Origin: Pontibacter anaerobius
Lineage (GTDB): Bacteria; Bacteroidota; Bacteroidia; Cytophagales; Hymenobacteraceae
Direction of reading: 5' to 3'
Assembly: GCF_026241195.1 (NCBI RefSeq)
Contig: NZ_JAPFQO010000002.1
Location: 372,001-436,000, forward strand
Length of the DNA: 64,000 nt
How positions within the stretch are numbered: the first letter of the stretch is position 1; every line of letters begins with the position of its first letter. The translations under genes and the position numbers were made by a program. Of the stretch, positions 55,675 through 63,952 are shown piece by piece. The notes under the pieces are model-generated. The model made no database searches. It worked only from the letters and a program-made list of their open reading frames with translations, and was not told the DNA's origin.

Positions 55675-57573
55675 TTATTTCAGCATCTCGTCAAGCGTTA
55701 CCGTAGACACGGCATGGTAGTTAGGGCGTGCCTTGGCATAGATAGCCAGGGCCTTTTTCTTGCCCTCCGGTGTGGCCGTAAGCGCCTTGTAGATAGGCAC
55801 CAGGAACTTGCGGCGGCCTACATTGGTCAGGAATGTCTCCAGCGCCTGATCTGCGGTAGTATACTTATTGCGGATGGCGTGAATGAACCAAGCGGCCAGC
55901 ACTTCAGAGTTACCGGAGTTGGTGAAGTTGAAAGCCTTATCCAGCTCAGCCATCTGCTGCTGGCTCATGTTCTCAGGCAGCATTCGTATAAAGTGCAGCC
56001 ACTCATGGCTCGACCAGTCTTTAGTGTTTAGCTGCGCGGCTGGCTTACCGTTTTTCCAGCTTTGGAAAGCCTCCTCAACTTTAGCAAAACGGCTGCTGGT
56101 AGGCGCTTCAAATCCTTCTGGCAAGCCCGGCGAGAACACCCAGCCCTCAATGTTGATTTTCTCCGCCAACTCTTCGTCTCCCTTTATCAGTTCCGTGCGC
56201 AGGAAGTTGAGAAACTTTTCGGTATCGGTGCTCTGGAACGCAAACGTGTTGAAGTAGTTGTTCAGGAACGCATCAAACCGTTCACGGCCAACAGCCTTCT
56301 CGATATTCTGCAGGAAGAAGTTACCTTTCTCATAGGCAATATCCGTCAGGCCCTCATCCGGATCGCGGCCTTCCAGGTCCAACTTCAGGCGTGTATCTTC
56401 GCTTTCAGCACCAATATCGTTAATGGTATTCATCATATCCTGGTAACCCAGCACGTTCAGCATCGCAGCATACTCCTTGCCATAGATCTCCTCCATAATG
56501 CGGCGCTCAAAGTATACGGTAAAGCCTTCGTTCAGCCAGAAATCATCCCAGGTGCCGTTCGTAACAAGGTTGCCACTCCAGCTATGCGCCAGTTCGTGTG
56601 CGATCAGGCTTGTAAGGGAGCGGTCCTTAGCCAGCACGGTTGGCGTCACGAATGTAAGGCGCGGGTTTTCCATACCTCCAAACGGGAATGATGGCGGCAG
56701 CACCAGCAGGTCGTAACGATCCCAGCGGTATTTTCCGTAAATCGTTTCAGCGGCTTCCAGCATTTTGTCCATCTCGGCAAACTCGTAAGTGGCTGCCTTA
56801 ATAGTAGCCGGCTCGGCATAGATACCTGTCTGCGGCCCTATTTTCTCGAATACTAAATCGCCTACCGACAGAGCCATCAGGTAAGAAGGGATCGGCTGCT
56901 TCATCTCGAAAGTATAAACGCCGGAATCATTCTTCTCTACCGGGTTCTCTGCACTCATCACAGCCAGCAGCTCTTTCGGCACCTTTACCTTGGCGCTGTA
57001 CGTAATGCGGATGCCCGGGCTGTCCTGGATCGGAATCCAGGTGCGGGCAAGTATGGCCTGCGACTGCGTGAACAGGAAAGGGTATTTCTTGCCGGCTGTC
57101 TGCTGCGGGTTAAGCCACTGCAGGGCGGCGGCATCCGGAGAGGTTTTATACTTGATGGTTACCTTTTTGGTATCGGGTTTGATCTTTACGGTCAACGGCC
57201 GCCCCAGAAACTCCTTCTCTTCGCCGAGCTCAAATGTCGTTTCCTCCATACTTTCGCCCAGGTATACTTTCTCTATCTGAAGCCCCCTGGTGTCGAAGAT
57301 AATTTGATCTGTACCTGTTTTATTCTCGATCAGGTAAGAGGCAGTGCCGTTGAGCACTTTCTGACCAAAGTTCACCTCAATGTCCAGGTCCAGGTGTTTT
57401 GCCACGGCTTCAGCTGCTTTGGCAAAGCTATGAACGTCACCAGGGGTTTGCTCCATGGCGCTTTGTTCTGCAGTCATAGTTTCGTTATCGTTTGTAGTAG
57501 TGGTTGAGCAGGAGGCAAGCTGAAGGCTACCGGCCAGTCCAAGCCCAAGTAAATAACGGTTGTAAAATTTCAT
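55675..57573 (-). CDS. M1-family zinc aminopeptidase, lipoprotein
   Basis: 632 residues. Lipobox LASC with lipidated Cys22. GGMENPRL exopeptidase motif and zinc site HELAH (326-330) with the distal Glu349 in WLNEGF, exactly the M1 spacing. N-terminal beta domain 60-260, catalytic thermolysin-like domain 265-500, then a helical C-terminal domain resembling leukotriene A4 hydrolase. Releases N-terminal amino acids in the envelope. Single-gene unit with own terminator. Confidence 0.94.
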   Translation of the reverse strand: MKFYNRYLLGLGLAGSLQLASCSTTTTNDNETMTAEQSAMEQTPGDVHSFAKAAEAVAKHLDLDIEVNFGQKVLNGTASYLIENKTGTDQIIFDTRGLQIEKVYLGESMEETTFELGEEKEFLGRPLTVKIKPDTKKVTIKYKTSPDAAALQWLNPQQTAGKKYPFLFTQSQAILARTWIPIQDSPGIRITYSAKVKVPKELLAVMSAENPVEKNDSGVYTFEMKQPIPSYLMALSVGDLVFEKIGPQTGIYAEPATIKAATYEFAEMDKMLEAAETIYGKYRWDRYDLLVLPPSFPFGGMENPRLTFVTPTVLAKDRSLTSLIAHELAHSWSGNLVTNGTWDDFWLNEGFTVYFERRIMEEIYGKEYAAMLNVLGYQDMMNTINDIGAESEDTRLKLDLEGRDPDEGLTDIAYEKGNFFLQNIEKAVGRERFDAFLNNYFNTFAFQSTDTEKFLNFLRTELIKGDEELAEKINIEGWVFSPGLPEGFEAPTSSRFAKVEEAFQSWKNGKPAAQLNTKDWSSHEWLHFIRMLPENMSQQQMAELDKAFNFTNSGNSEVLAAWFIHAIRNKYTTADQALETFLTNVGRRKFLVPIYKALTATPEGKKKALAIYAKARPNYHAVSTVTLDEMLK

Positions 57574-57913
57574 AGGTTTAGGGATACATTTTGACGTAAG
57601 ATAGGCAATCCGTACGAATCCTGAAAACTACGGATGCAGCAAAGACCTTTCCAGTTTTCTAACTGTGGCATACTTATGGCACTTTAGGGAGTGACAAGTA
57701 TAGTAGCCCGCTCCACAAGTATAAAAAGAAGCGGAAGCAGAAGAGCCGTTAAAACATTTTACCTCTTTTTGAAGTACTAAAGCCTGAAATGCATTAAAAA
57801 CCCACTCGGCTACTTCAGCATTGTATTAAAGCAATATCAGCACAGGCAAGTATAAAAATAAAATAGCCGCTGGCTTTAGTATCTGAAGTATGTCCGGTTA
57901 AAATAGAGAAAAC
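57574..57913. other. Intergenic region rich in the AAGTATR word
   Basis: 340 bases with no coding frame. It contains five copies of AAGTAT/ATACTT (57670, 57696, 57717, 57848, 57886), about 15 per kilobase, versus an expected 0.5 per kilobase. It should also hold the promoter of the L,D-transpeptidase gene; none is recognisable by consensus. Confidence 0.5.
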
Positions 57914-59659
57914 ATGATCCCTTATAAATTTAAGCTATTCGCTTTAAGTATACTTTCGCCGCTTCTCCTCGGGGCTATAACAAGCTGTAACCAAGGCGAC
58001 TCCGAAGAAGGCGAATCATCAAATGGCGTAGCAGATCTGTTTAAGAAAAAGGAGCTGCCACAAGCCACCACCGATAGCCTTTTCGTTCAGAAATACATTG
58101 CCCAGGAGCCGGAGTTTAAGGAGCACGAAGCGCTGATGTATAAATTCTACGGCGACCGCAACTATGAGCTGGCATGGTTTAAGGAGAATGAGCTGGTGCC
58201 GCAGGCAAACAAATTCCTGAACGTGATTGATTCTTCCTCAGTGGAGGGCCTCAACCCGGACAGGTATAAACTTGTGAAGTTTAACGATATGTTCCAGAAG
58301 TATGAGCAGATGGACCCACAGGACTCCGCCCGCCTTGACTTACAGCAGCAGATCGATATTGCGCTTACAGCCTCGTACTTCAATTACGCCTCCGACTTTT
58401 ACCGTGGCCGCGTAGACCCCACTACCCAGAAAAACGTGAACTGGTCTGTTAAAAAGAACAAGATCAAGCTGCATAAGGCCCTGCAAACTATCCTGCAGGA
58501 GCGCGAAAGCACCTATCCTTACTATGAGTTCGACGCTTTGCATGCCGGCTATACCAGGCTACGCGACGCCCTGCAGGAGTACCGTAGGATACAGGAAAAA
58601 GGGGGCTGGCCAAAAGTGGAGCTGGGAGGAAAAAAAACGCTGCAGAAAGGCGATAGTGCCCAGGCGGTAGCTACTATCCGAAAACGTCTAAACCCGAATC
58701 AGCCTATTGATGTGAACGACAAGCGCCAGTGGTATTTTGACGAAAAGCTTGACAAGCAGGTAAGACAGTTCCAGATGCTGCACGGGTTAAAAGAAGATGG
58801 GGTAGTGGGTGGAAATACCCTTGCCACCATGAACGTGCCGCTGGAAGACCGTATCGAGCAGATCATGATAAACATGGAGCGCTGGCGCTGGATACCAAAA
58901 CGCATGGTGCCCAAAAGCCTGGATCAAAAGTATATTTGGGTAAACATCCCGGAGTATAAACTATACATTTACGAAGACCCGAACAACGATCCGGAAGCCG
59001 AGAGAGCTTATGAAGAAGTGATGAGCATGCGCGTGGTGGTGGGTAAAACCATGAACGCCACGCCAATATTCAGTGAGAAAATGGAGTATGTGGTGCTGGC
59101 GCCCTATTGGAACGTACCCAACAGCATCGTTGAGAAAGAGATAAAGCCCCACATGCTGACCAACCCGGGCTGGTTAGACACACAGAACATGGAGATCGTG
59201 ACGAAAGAGAAGAACCCGAAGCCTATCTCCCCATCCTCCATAGATTGGGAAAACGTGACGGAGAAGAACTTCCAGTACATGGTGCGTCAGAAGCCGGGAC
59301 CTAAAAACTCCCTGGGTCAGCTAAAATTCCTGTTCCCGAATCAGCATGCCATTTACCTGCACGACACACCTGCAGACGCGCTTTTCAGCCAGACTGAGCG
59401 TAATTTCAGCCACGGCTGTGTGCGCCTGGAGAAACCTGTGGAACTGGCTAAGTATATCCTTCAGGATATGCCGGAGTGGGATGAGTCAAGGATTAGAGAA
59501 ACCATGAATGGCGGAGAGGAAAAGTGGGTAACGCTGCCTAAAAAGATGCAGGTTTACCTGGTATACTTCACCAGTTGGGTGGATGATCAGGGAAACGTAC
59601 ATTTCCGTGAGGACCTGTACGGCCATGACAAGAAATTGAAGCAGGAATATTTTGGATAA
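57914..59659 (+). CDS. L,D-transpeptidase (YcbB-like), lipoprotein
   Basis: 581 residues; crosslinks peptidoglycan 3-3 bonds or attaches envelope proteins. Lipobox ITSC, lipidated Cys25. N-terminal scaffold domain (about 50-235), peptidoglycan-binding repeat (about 240-305, with DSAQAVATIRKRLNP and LKEDGVVGGNTLATMNV), then the YkuD catalytic domain (about 340-525) with SHGCVRLEKP, nucleophile Cys502. Same organisation as YcbB. The start codon region contains AAGTATACTT in frame. Gap of 52 bases to the azurin-like gene. Confidence 0.93.
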   Translation: MIPYKFKLFALSILSPLLLGAITSCNQGDSEEGESSNGVADLFKKKELPQATTDSLFVQKYIAQEPEFKEHEALMYKFYGDRNYELAWFKENELVPQANKFLNVIDSSSVEGLNPDRYKLVKFNDMFQKYEQMDPQDSARLDLQQQIDIALTASYFNYASDFYRGRVDPTTQKNVNWSVKKNKIKLHKALQTILQERESTYPYYEFDALHAGYTRLRDALQEYRRIQEKGGWPKVELGGKKTLQKGDSAQAVATIRKRLNPNQPIDVNDKRQWYFDEKLDKQVRQFQMLHGLKEDGVVGGNTLATMNVPLEDRIEQIMINMERWRWIPKRMVPKSLDQKYIWVNIPEYKLYIYEDPNNDPEAERAYEEVMSMRVVVGKTMNATPIFSEKMEYVVLAPYWNVPNSIVEKEIKPHMLTNPGWLDTQNMEIVTKEKNPKPISPSSIDWENVTEKNFQYMVRQKPGPKNSLGQLKFLFPNQHAIYLHDTPADALFSQTERNFSHGCVRLEKPVELAKYILQDMPEWDESRIRETMNGGEEKWVTLPKKMQVYLVYFTSWVDDQGNVHFREDLYGHDKKLKQEYFG

Positions 59660-59663
59660 CATA

Positions 59664-59698
59664 AGCCGGAGCAGCCATCGCGGTTGCTCCGGGCTTTA
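59664..59698 (+). terminator. Weak terminator-like hairpin
   Basis: Stem AGCC-GGAGCA / TGCTCC-GGGCT with mismatches and a TTTAT tail, between the transpeptidase and azurin-like genes. It may only partly stop transcription. Confidence 0.4.
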
Positions 59699-59711
59699 TA
59701 AAGTATAGCAG

Positions 59712-60251
59712 ATGAAAAAGCTATTTCTAAGCATTTTACCCTTAATGCTTTTACTTTGGAGCTGCAACCCTCCTGAAGTGGAGGGAGACCCGGAGGCAAC
59801 GGAAACCTCCAAGGATACCGCCACTGCCGCCAGTGCGCCCATACTAGAGGAGCAAGACACCACTCTACAGGATATACAGCACCTGGAACTACATGCGCTG
59901 GGTAATAATATTGAAGAGATCAGGTACAGCAAAGATACCCTTGAAACGAAGGCAGGATCACTGGTAAAACTAAAGTTCATAAACGAAGGCGTGGATATGC
60001 CCATGGTGCATAATGTAGTGTTTACCGCGCCGGGCAAGTATAAACAAGTGGCACTTGCGGGGGCCAGGGTAGGCGCTTCAGGCAACTACATACCGCAAAG
60101 CGAGGCAGTAATTGCGGCATCACCGATGGCATTGCCTGGGCAGACAGTTGAAATGGAGTTTACAGCTCCCACTAAGCCAGGGCTTTACGATTTCGTGTGC
60201 ACCTATCCGGGGTACTGGAAAAGAATGAACGGCGTGCTGGTGGTAAAGTAG
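59712..60251 (+). CDS. Azurin/plastocyanin-like cupredoxin lipoprotein with an altered copper site
   Basis: 179 residues. Lipobox LWSC, lipidated Cys18, followed by an acidic linker (30-55). The cupredoxin domain has the first copper-ligand His100 in PMVHNVVF and Cys163 in FVCTYPGYWKRMNG with Met172. The expected second His ligand after PG is Tyr168 here (PGY instead of PGH), a one-base change (CAC to TAC). The type 1 site would be incomplete, so the protein may be an electron carrier with altered properties, or a non-copper derivative. Neighbours suggest copper and respiratory biology. Confidence 0.85.
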   Translation: MKKLFLSILPLMLLLWSCNPPEVEGDPEATETSKDTATAASAPILEEQDTTLQDIQHLELHALGNNIEEIRYSKDTLETKAGSLVKLKFINEGVDMPMVHNVVFTAPGKYKQVALAGARVGASGNYIPQSEAVIAASPMALPGQTVEMEFTAPTKPGLYDFVCTYPGYWKRMNGVLVVK

Positions 60252-60388
60252 ACCTGAAATGGCGTTTATAGTGTAGCAGATGCACTAAAAGCATGATCAT
60301 TCCGAACGTTATGGAAAAAAAGCATGTTACCAGCGATAGAGTTTAATACGCTATTGCCTATTTTTACGCCCTAATCACTGAAGCCAGC

Positions 60389-61093
60389 ATGAAGTTCACA
60401 CCACCGGATTGCCAACAATGTATGAGCAGAAAAAACTCGCTGCTGAGCTGTTGCCGTGGCGATGAACTGGAGGGACTCTCTGCCAGCAAATCGAGCTGCC
60501 TGTATAAAAAAGGGCAGGTGATCTTTAACGAGGGCTCTAAACCCTCTGGCTTACACTGTGTGCACTCGGGCAAAGTGAAAGTATGCAAAATGGGGAGTGA
60601 TGGCAAAGAGCAGATCATCCGCCTGGCTAAGCCGGGGGATGTGATAGGCTACCGGGCCCTTATGGCCGACTCTAACTATTCTGCTTCGGCGGTGGCCATG
60701 GATGATGCCGTGGTGTGCTACGTGCCAAAGTCTCAGTTCATGGAGCTCATCCACGAGAACATGGATTTCTCCAATGGCCTGATGAAACTACTCTCTAAGG
60801 CCCTTGGCGAGGCGGAAGAGCGCATGACGCAGATGGCCTATAAACCTGTACGCGAGCGTTTGGCAGAGGCCCTGCTGCTGCTGCAGAAGACTTACCAACA
60901 GGATGAGAATAAGGAAAACTTCACGATTGCTATTTCACGCGAAGACTTGGCTTCCATAGTTGGCACTGCCAAGGAAACCACCATTCGCCTTTTATCCGAG
61001 TTCAAAGACGAGCAGATCATTGCCACAAAAGGCAGCAGCATTACCATCCTGGATGCGGATAAACTTTACAGCATCTGCCATTTGTACGACTAA
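60389..61093 (+). CDS. Crp/Fnr-family regulator with FNR-like cysteines
   Basis: 234 residues: cyclic-nucleotide-type beta-roll (about 30-140) and HTH (about 180-225, FTIAISREDLASIVGTAKETTIRLLSEFKDEQI). Cys8, 11, 21, 22 and 37 near the N-terminus and Cys111 in VVCYVPK (where FNR has Cys122) are candidate 4Fe-4S ligands, so oxygen or redox sensing is likely. In the recognition helix ETTIR replaces FNR ETISR, with Ile for Ser212, so site preference may differ. It lies directly upstream of a promoter region with two matching boxes and the CcoI-type ATPase gene, its probable target. Confidence 0.88.
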   Translation: MKFTPPDCQQCMSRKNSLLSCCRGDELEGLSASKSSCLYKKGQVIFNEGSKPSGLHCVHSGKVKVCKMGSDGKEQIIRLAKPGDVIGYRALMADSNYSASAVAMDDAVVCYVPKSQFMELIHENMDFSNGLMKLLSKALGEAEERMTQMAYKPVRERLAEALLLLQKTYQQDENKENFTIAISREDLASIVGTAKETTIRLLSEFKDEQIIATKGSSITILDADKLYSICHLYD

Positions 61094-61136
61094 GCAAAGT
61101 ATAAAAAGCCCTGCGTTTACAGGTGCAAAAAAATAC

Positions 61137-61168
61137 AAAAGGCCGGCTGCAAAACAGCCGGCCTTTTT
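61137..61168 (+). terminator. Terminator of the Crp/Fnr gene
   Basis: Thirteen-base-pair stem AAAAGGCCGGCTG / CAGCCGGCCTTTT with a 5-base loop and five T. Confidence 0.9.
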
Positions 61169-61452
61169 GCGTCCGTATGGTCTATACGACACGCCAACAC
61201 CATGTATACTTAACTAAACACTAAACTTCTTTAATAAAGAGTGGCTTTGCGCCAAAGCTGGTTTGAAGTCAGTATCATCCTCTAAACACCTCATTCTCTA
61301 ACCCCAGCCACAGCTCTGGCAAAAGCAGCTATCTCACCTTAAACTACTGCAAAGCACTGTTCCTTTATATATAAAGTCACCAAATCAGCCACCTAAGGCC
61401 TCTTCGATAAACTTGACAGCAGCAAATGTCCGGCTTTGTATCTGCATACACA

Positions 61453-61466
61453 CTGATAAGTGTCAA
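61453..61466. promoter_or_regulatory. FNR-like box 1, CTGATAAGTGTCAA
   Basis: Matches TTGAT-N4-ATCAA at 8 of 10 positions; core TGA-N6-TCA. Centre at 61459.5, about 64 bases upstream of the predicted start of transcription. Confidence 0.5.
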
Positions 61467-61474
61467 CTTCTAAA

Positions 61475-61488
61475 ATGATAAAAGTCAT
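61475..61488. promoter_or_regulatory. FNR-like box 2, ATGATAAAAGTCAT
   Basis: Same TGAT-N4-GTCA core as box 1, centred 22 bases (two helical turns) further downstream, and about -41.5 from the predicted start, the class II activator position. The -33 TTTG is absent, as often when an activator sits there. Confidence 0.55.
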
Positions 61489-61510
61489 CTTTTAGGGCAA
61501 CCGCCAAAAC

Positions 61511-61518
61511 TACCTTTG
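61511..61518 (+). promoter_or_regulatory. -7 element TACCTTTG of the CcoI-type gene
   Basis: Exact TAnnTTTG match placing transcription start near 61523 and a short leader of under 20 bases to the start codon. Confidence 0.6.
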
Positions 61519-61530
61519 TATTAGTTAGAT

Positions 61531-61536
61531 AGGAGG
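61531..61536 (+). promoter_or_regulatory. Shine-Dalgarno AGGAGG
   Basis: Perfect AGGAGG four bases before the ATG at 61541; unusual for this phylum and decisive for the start. Confidence 0.6.
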
Positions 61537-61540
61537 AATT

Positions 61541-63952
61541 ATGGCGACTAAAGCTGCTTTAAGCACTGAAATACAAACCTGCTACCACTGTGGAGATAAG
61601 TGTGTGGATGAGTTGATTGTGGCGAATGACAAAACCTTTTGCTGCACCGGCTGCAAGAATGTTTACGAGCTGCTGGAGGAGAATAACCTGTGCACCTATT
61701 ACTCGCTGGACAGCACCCCAGGTATAACCGGTAATCAACCAGCCAACGAGGCTCGTTTTGCCTACCTGGACGATGAAGGCGTGGAGGCACAGCTGCTCAA
61801 CTTTAAAAACGACAGCATCGCAAAAGTAACGTTTTATGCGCCCCAGATGCACTGCAGTTCGTGTATCTGGCTGCTGGAAAACCTGTTCAAGCTTAACCCC
61901 GGCATCTCGGAGTCTACCGTTAACTTCCTGCGGAAGGAAATCTCCGTTACCTTTTTTCATCAGAAAACAACCTTGCGAGAGGTCGTAACCCTGCTTGCCC
62001 GCATCGGGTATGAGCCGTCTATTACGTTGGCTGATACGGATGGCAAGAAGGAGACGAAGAAAAACTACTCCCTCATCTATAAATTAGGAATAGCAGGTTT
62101 CAGCTTCGGCAATGTCATGTTGCTGGCCTTTCCGGACTACCTTTCGCTGGGAGAAGAAGTGCAGCGTGACTTCGGGAAGTTTTTTGGCTACCTGAGTATA
62201 CTGCTCTCGCTGCCCGTGCTGTTTTACAGTGCCCGTGGCTTTTTCGAATCAGCCTGGGCTGGTATACAGCAGCGCATGGTCAACATTGACCTTCCGATTG
62301 CAACCGGTTTGCTGGCGCTTTTCATTACCAGTACCTACCAGATCATCTCTGCCACAGGCCCCGGCTACTTGGATTCCTTTACGGGTCTGGTCTTCTTTAT
62401 GCTGATCGGGAAGTATTTCCAGCAGAAAACATACGATACGCTCTCATTCGACAGAGACTATACTTCCTACTTCCCGGTATCAGTTACGGTGCTGAAAGAG
62501 AACGGTGAGGAAGAGTCGGTGGCAGTTCGGAACCTGAAAGTAGGCGACCGAATCCGTATCCGAAACCAGGAGCTTATACCGGCTGATGCCATGCTGCTGC
62601 GCGGCACTGCCATGGTAGACTACAGCTTTGTGAGCGGAGAATCTGAGCTGGTTGAGAAAGTGGTGGGCGAGGTAATATACGCCGGTGGCCGCCAGGCTGG
62701 TGAAAGTATAGAGCTGGAGGTTGTGAAAGAGGTATCGCAAGGGTATTTGACACAGCTTTGGAACAACAGTGTTTTCTCTAAGAATGAGGAGCAAAGTATG
62801 GAAACCTATGCCAACGTAGCCGGCAAGTGGTTTATCATCGTTACGCTTCTTGTTGCTGCCGGTGCCCTTATTTACTGGGTACCGCGTGACACAAGTATGG
62901 CCATGCGTGCCTTTACTTCTGTCTTGATTATAGCGTGCCCGTGTGCGCTGTCGCTCTCTACACCTTTTGTACACGGCAACACACTCCGCATTTTCGGTAA
63001 GCACAAGTTTTTCTTAAAGAATACAGGCGTAGTGGAAACATTAGCCAAAATAGACACCGTTGTTTTTGACAAGACAGGCACTTTAACCGAGCCTAGCGCG
63101 GCAGAACTAAGCTATTCAGGAAAGATACTTACACCGGAGCAGGAGCAGAGTTTGAAATCTGTACTCCGCCACTCCACACACCCGCTCAGCCAGCGTATTT
63201 TCCAGGCTATTGCAGGCGAAGCGCAGGAGGTGCATGGCTTTGAGGAGTTTGCAGGAAAAGGACTTGTTGGGGAAGTAAATGGCCACTTCATAAGATTAGG
63301 ATCGGCCTCATACTTAGGCGTTAAGGCAGACACATCTCAAGATACACTTAAAACGCGCGTATATGTATCTATAGACGGTGTAGTGTACGGTTACTATACT
63401 TTCCAGAACGTTTACCGGTCCGGATTACAAGATGTACTTCAGGGGCTGGAGGTCGGCCGAGTTGCAGTCTTGTCAGGTGACAATAACCACGAAGAGGCGC
63501 GCCTACGGGAGTTGCTGGGGCAGGAGGCAGAGCTAAACTTTAACCAGAGCCCGGTTCAGAAGCTGGAGTACATTAAAGAGCTTAAAAACCAGAACCGTCA
63601 TGTGCTGATGGTAGGAGATGGTTTGAACGATGCCGGTGCACTGAAGCAAAGCGACGCAGGTATAGCGCTGACAAATAGTGTTACTAACTTCTCACCATCC
63701 TGCGACGCCATACTGGACGCCACCGCTTTTAACAAGCTGAGTAAGTTCATCGGCTTCTCTAAAAAGAGCATGAACATTATCCTGGCGAGCTTTGCAGTTT
63801 CATTGGTGTATAACGTGGTGGGCCTGACAATGGCGGTACAGGGAATTTTCACGCCCATCGTTTCTGCCATACTTATGCCTATCAGTTCCGTCAGCGTAAT
63901 TGTTTTCGCGACACTCTCCGTGAGGTATGCTGCTAAAAAAGCAGGGCTTTAA
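61541..63952 (+). CDS. ccoI: CcoI/FixI-type copper-translocating P-type ATPase
   Basis: 803 residues. Supplies copper to cytochrome cbb3 oxidase assembly. N-terminal CYHCGDKC and CCTGC (residues 14-40) followed by an HMA domain with MHCSSC (Cys105 and Cys108), transmembrane helices from about 180, CPC at 466-468 (IACPCALSLSTP), phosphorylation Asp510 in DKTGTLTEP, GDGLNDAGAL and two final helices. The N-terminal Cys cluster is typical of the CcoI branch. The gene opens towards the window edge; ccoS/ccoN-type genes would be expected next but lie outside. Preceded by FNR-like boxes. Confidence 0.9.
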   Translation: MATKAALSTEIQTCYHCGDKCVDELIVANDKTFCCTGCKNVYELLEENNLCTYYSLDSTPGITGNQPANEARFAYLDDEGVEAQLLNFKNDSIAKVTFYAPQMHCSSCIWLLENLFKLNPGISESTVNFLRKEISVTFFHQKTTLREVVTLLARIGYEPSITLADTDGKKETKKNYSLIYKLGIAGFSFGNVMLLAFPDYLSLGEEVQRDFGKFFGYLSILLSLPVLFYSARGFFESAWAGIQQRMVNIDLPIATGLLALFITSTYQIISATGPGYLDSFTGLVFFMLIGKYFQQKTYDTLSFDRDYTSYFPVSVTVLKENGEEESVAVRNLKVGDRIRIRNQELIPADAMLLRGTAMVDYSFVSGESELVEKVVGEVIYAGGRQAGESIELEVVKEVSQGYLTQLWNNSVFSKNEEQSMETYANVAGKWFIIVTLLVAAGALIYWVPRDTSMAMRAFTSVLIIACPCALSLSTPFVHGNTLRIFGKHKFFLKNTGVVETLAKIDTVVFDKTGTLTEPSAAELSYSGKILTPEQEQSLKSVLRHSTHPLSQRIFQAIAGEAQEVHGFEEFAGKGLVGEVNGHFIRLGSASYLGVKADTSQDTLKTRVYVSIDGVVYGYYTFQNVYRSGLQDVLQGLEVGRVAVLSGDNNHEEARLRELLGQEAELNFNQSPVQKLEYIKELKNQNRHVLMVGDGLNDAGALKQSDAGIALTNSVTNFSPSCDAILDATAFNKLSKFIGFSKKSMNIILASFAVSLVYNVVGLTMAVQGIFTPIVSAILMPISSVSVIVFATLSVRYAAKKAGL

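Larger units (their letters stand above)
61094..61540. other. 447-base regulatory interval before the CcoI-type gene
   Basis: Contains the terminator of the regulator gene, one AAGTATR copy, and the FNR-like boxes, -7 element and Shine-Dalgarno listed separately. Between 61170 and 61450 I see no feature beyond AT-rich sequence and possibly a regulatory leader. Confidence 0.5.
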
